Positions 15,008-15,425 of a DNA stretch of 15,425 nucleotides are shown piece by piece. Each line of letters begins with the position of its first letter. Position 1 is the stretch's first letter. Below the pieces are notes generated by a model that worked only from the letters and a program-made list of their open reading frames with translations, ran no database searches and was not told the DNA's origin. The position numbers were made by a program, and so were the translations under genes. The stretch lies in assembly GCA_031549625.1 (NCBI GenBank), contig JAVBPK010000098.1, positions 1 through 15,425 on the forward strand, written 5' to 3'. The stretch comes from JAISXK01 sp031549625. Its GTDB lineage: Bacteria; Bacillota; Clostridia; Christensenellales; CAG-138.

Positions 15008-15036
15008 ATTTTATAGCATAATTTGGATATTTGCAA
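15008..15036 (-). promoter_or_regulatory. Sigma-A-type promoter of the methyltransferase gene
   Basis: On the minus strand TTGCAA (15031-15036) is followed after 17 bases by TAAAAT (15008-15013), inside the very AT-rich context TATAAAATATAAG. Start of transcription would be near 15001, inside the palindrome. Four of six -35 and five of six -10 consensus bases match. Confidence 0.62.
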
Positions 15037-15119
15037 TGAGAAAAGTTTCTACAAGTGTATCGGCGTTGTACCGGCGTCAAACATAGGTGCTCTCAAGTCA
15101 ACAAAGAACCACATCCCGT

Positions 15120-15172
15120 TTGTCAAGGGAAGGGTGGAGATTTGCGAAGCAAATACAACCCGACCTTGACAA
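15120..15172. repeat. Large nested imperfect hairpin with a GCGAAGC core
   Basis: TTGTCAAGG (15120-15128) pairs with CCTTGACAA (15164-15172). Inside it GGGT (15132-15135) pairs with ACCC (15158-15161), and ATTTGC (15140-15145) with GCAAAT (15149-15154) around a GAA loop. This gives 19 base pairs broken by two small internal loops over 53 bases. It has no T-run, so it is not a standard terminator. Function is not known; a folded-DNA recognition site or structured RNA are options. Confidence 0.75.
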
Positions 15173-15188
15173 CATACTCCATGGTATT

Positions 15189-15221
15189 CGGGATCATCCC
15201 CGTGCGGCAGACCTGCCCGCA
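15189..15221. repeat. Two further small hairpins beside the large one
   Basis: CGGGAT-C-ATCCC (15189-15200) forms a tight palindrome, and TGCGGCAG (15203-15210) pairs with CTGCCCGCA (15213-15221) around two bases with one bulged C. They follow the 53-base hairpin within 20 bases and lie just past the stop of the frame entering from the right edge. Together these make a run of secondary structures of unknown function. Confidence 0.5.
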
Positions 15222-15230
15222 AGTGAATCC

Positions 15231-15425
15231 TTACCTCACCGCCAAAGAGTCAGCCAGGACTGCGTTGGGAGAACGCATGTTAAGGCATGTTTTTATGTGG
15301 TCGTTGCTCTTGCGCTGGTATACCGCCAATTGCTTGCGGCCATCCGTGAGGCTATACATCCTCAGGCGGGCGTAAAAGCGCATAGCATCCGTTCGGTGCT
15401 GCCGCTCAACCACTGGCGGCGCTTC
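15231..15425 (-). CDS. Uncharacterised open frame entering from the right edge (tentative)
   Basis: A minus-strand frame is open from the right edge to a stop at 15231, giving 64 visible residues (for example RFYARLRMYSLTDGRKQLAV). It is rich in Arg, Lys and polar residues, as in a DNA-binding or mobile-element protein, but I recognise no family. A competing plus-strand frame is open from 15087 to the edge (ending near SIRSVLPLNHWRRF) and could be the real one. Hairpins follow the minus-strand stop. The coding strand cannot be settled from the window alone, so this is a low-confidence entry. Confidence 0.25.
   Translation of the reverse strand, partial: EAPPVVERQHRTDAMRFYARLRMYSLTDGRKQLAVYQRKSNDHIKTCLNMRSPNAVLADSLAVR

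Noticed and set aside
15049..15114. 21-codon minus-strand frame starting MWFFVDLRAP
   Set aside because: No ribosome-binding site is present apart from a weak GGG next to the ATG, and it overlaps structured DNA. It is too short to call as a gene without outside evidence.
15120..15172. Rho-independent terminator interpretation of the large hairpin
   Set aside because: Neither strand has a T-run after the stem, and the stem is broken by two internal loops.
1..15425. CRISPR arrays, tRNA or rRNA genes, riboswitches
   Set aside because: No regularly spaced repeats, no tRNA cloverleaf or rRNA-like sequence, and no riboswitch core that I could recognise were found on either strand.

Overview
The window looks like a chromosomal piece from a fairly GC-rich low-GC-lineage Gram-positive (Firmicutes, most likely class Clostridia). 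The reasons are Shine-Dalgarno sites close to AGGAGG before most starts, lipoprotein signals with an lspA-ylyB pair as in Bacillus, an FHA/FtsW pair, a PolA that has lost its proofreading residues, and a pyrimidine-nucleoside phosphorylase of the Gram-positive kind. No genus can be named from sequence alone. Every convincing gene lies on the minus strand, so genes are described here from high to low coordinates where order matters.

Layout from the left edge. (1) 1-724: a translationally coupled FHA-domain membrane protein and the N-terminus of an FtsW/RodA/SpoVE-type SEDS protein that runs off the window, which is a cell-wall synthesis/division locus. (2) 796-3465: a self-contained metal-resistance module. 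A CadC-like ArsR/SmtB repressor is followed one base after its stop by a Zn/Cd/Pb P1B-type ATPase whose N-terminus is a His/Cys-rich metal-binding tail. The module has its own promoter, an operator made of repeated ATATAAAC half-sites, and a strong 13-bp hairpin at its end. (3) 3656-12641: a long co-directional gene string, probably one operon starting at the promoter near 12612-12641. Its order is pyrimidine-nucleoside phosphorylase, DNA polymerase I, dephospho-CoA kinase, membrane-anchored lytic transglycosylase, orphan family-5 solute-binding lipoprotein, signal peptidase II, RluD-type pseudouridine synthase and a small lipoprotein of unknown function. Several neighbours overlap by 4 to 38 bases. 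The prolipoprotein signal peptidase gene sits between two genes for its own predicted substrates. (4) 12689-13765: a secreted protein with two bacterial SH3 domains, with its own promoter candidate and terminator.

(5) 13688-15425 is different in character. It holds a 103-bp gapless, diverged second copy of the 3' part of the SH3 gene (a gene remnant), then an AT-rich SAM-dependent methyltransferase gene with a clear promoter and a 23-bp near-perfect palindrome over its start site. Beyond that is a hairpin-dense stretch (15120-15221) next to an open frame that runs off the right edge. Duplication debris, a base-composition shift and elaborate palindromes together suggest an accessory or recombination-prone segment, possibly the edge of a mobile element. 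That last reading is inference.

I found no rRNA, tRNA, CRISPR array or complete insertion sequence. The most notable signals are the gene-fragment duplication, the palindromic operator before the methyltransferase, the large nested hairpin carrying a GCGAAGC core, and the compact metal-responsive module.
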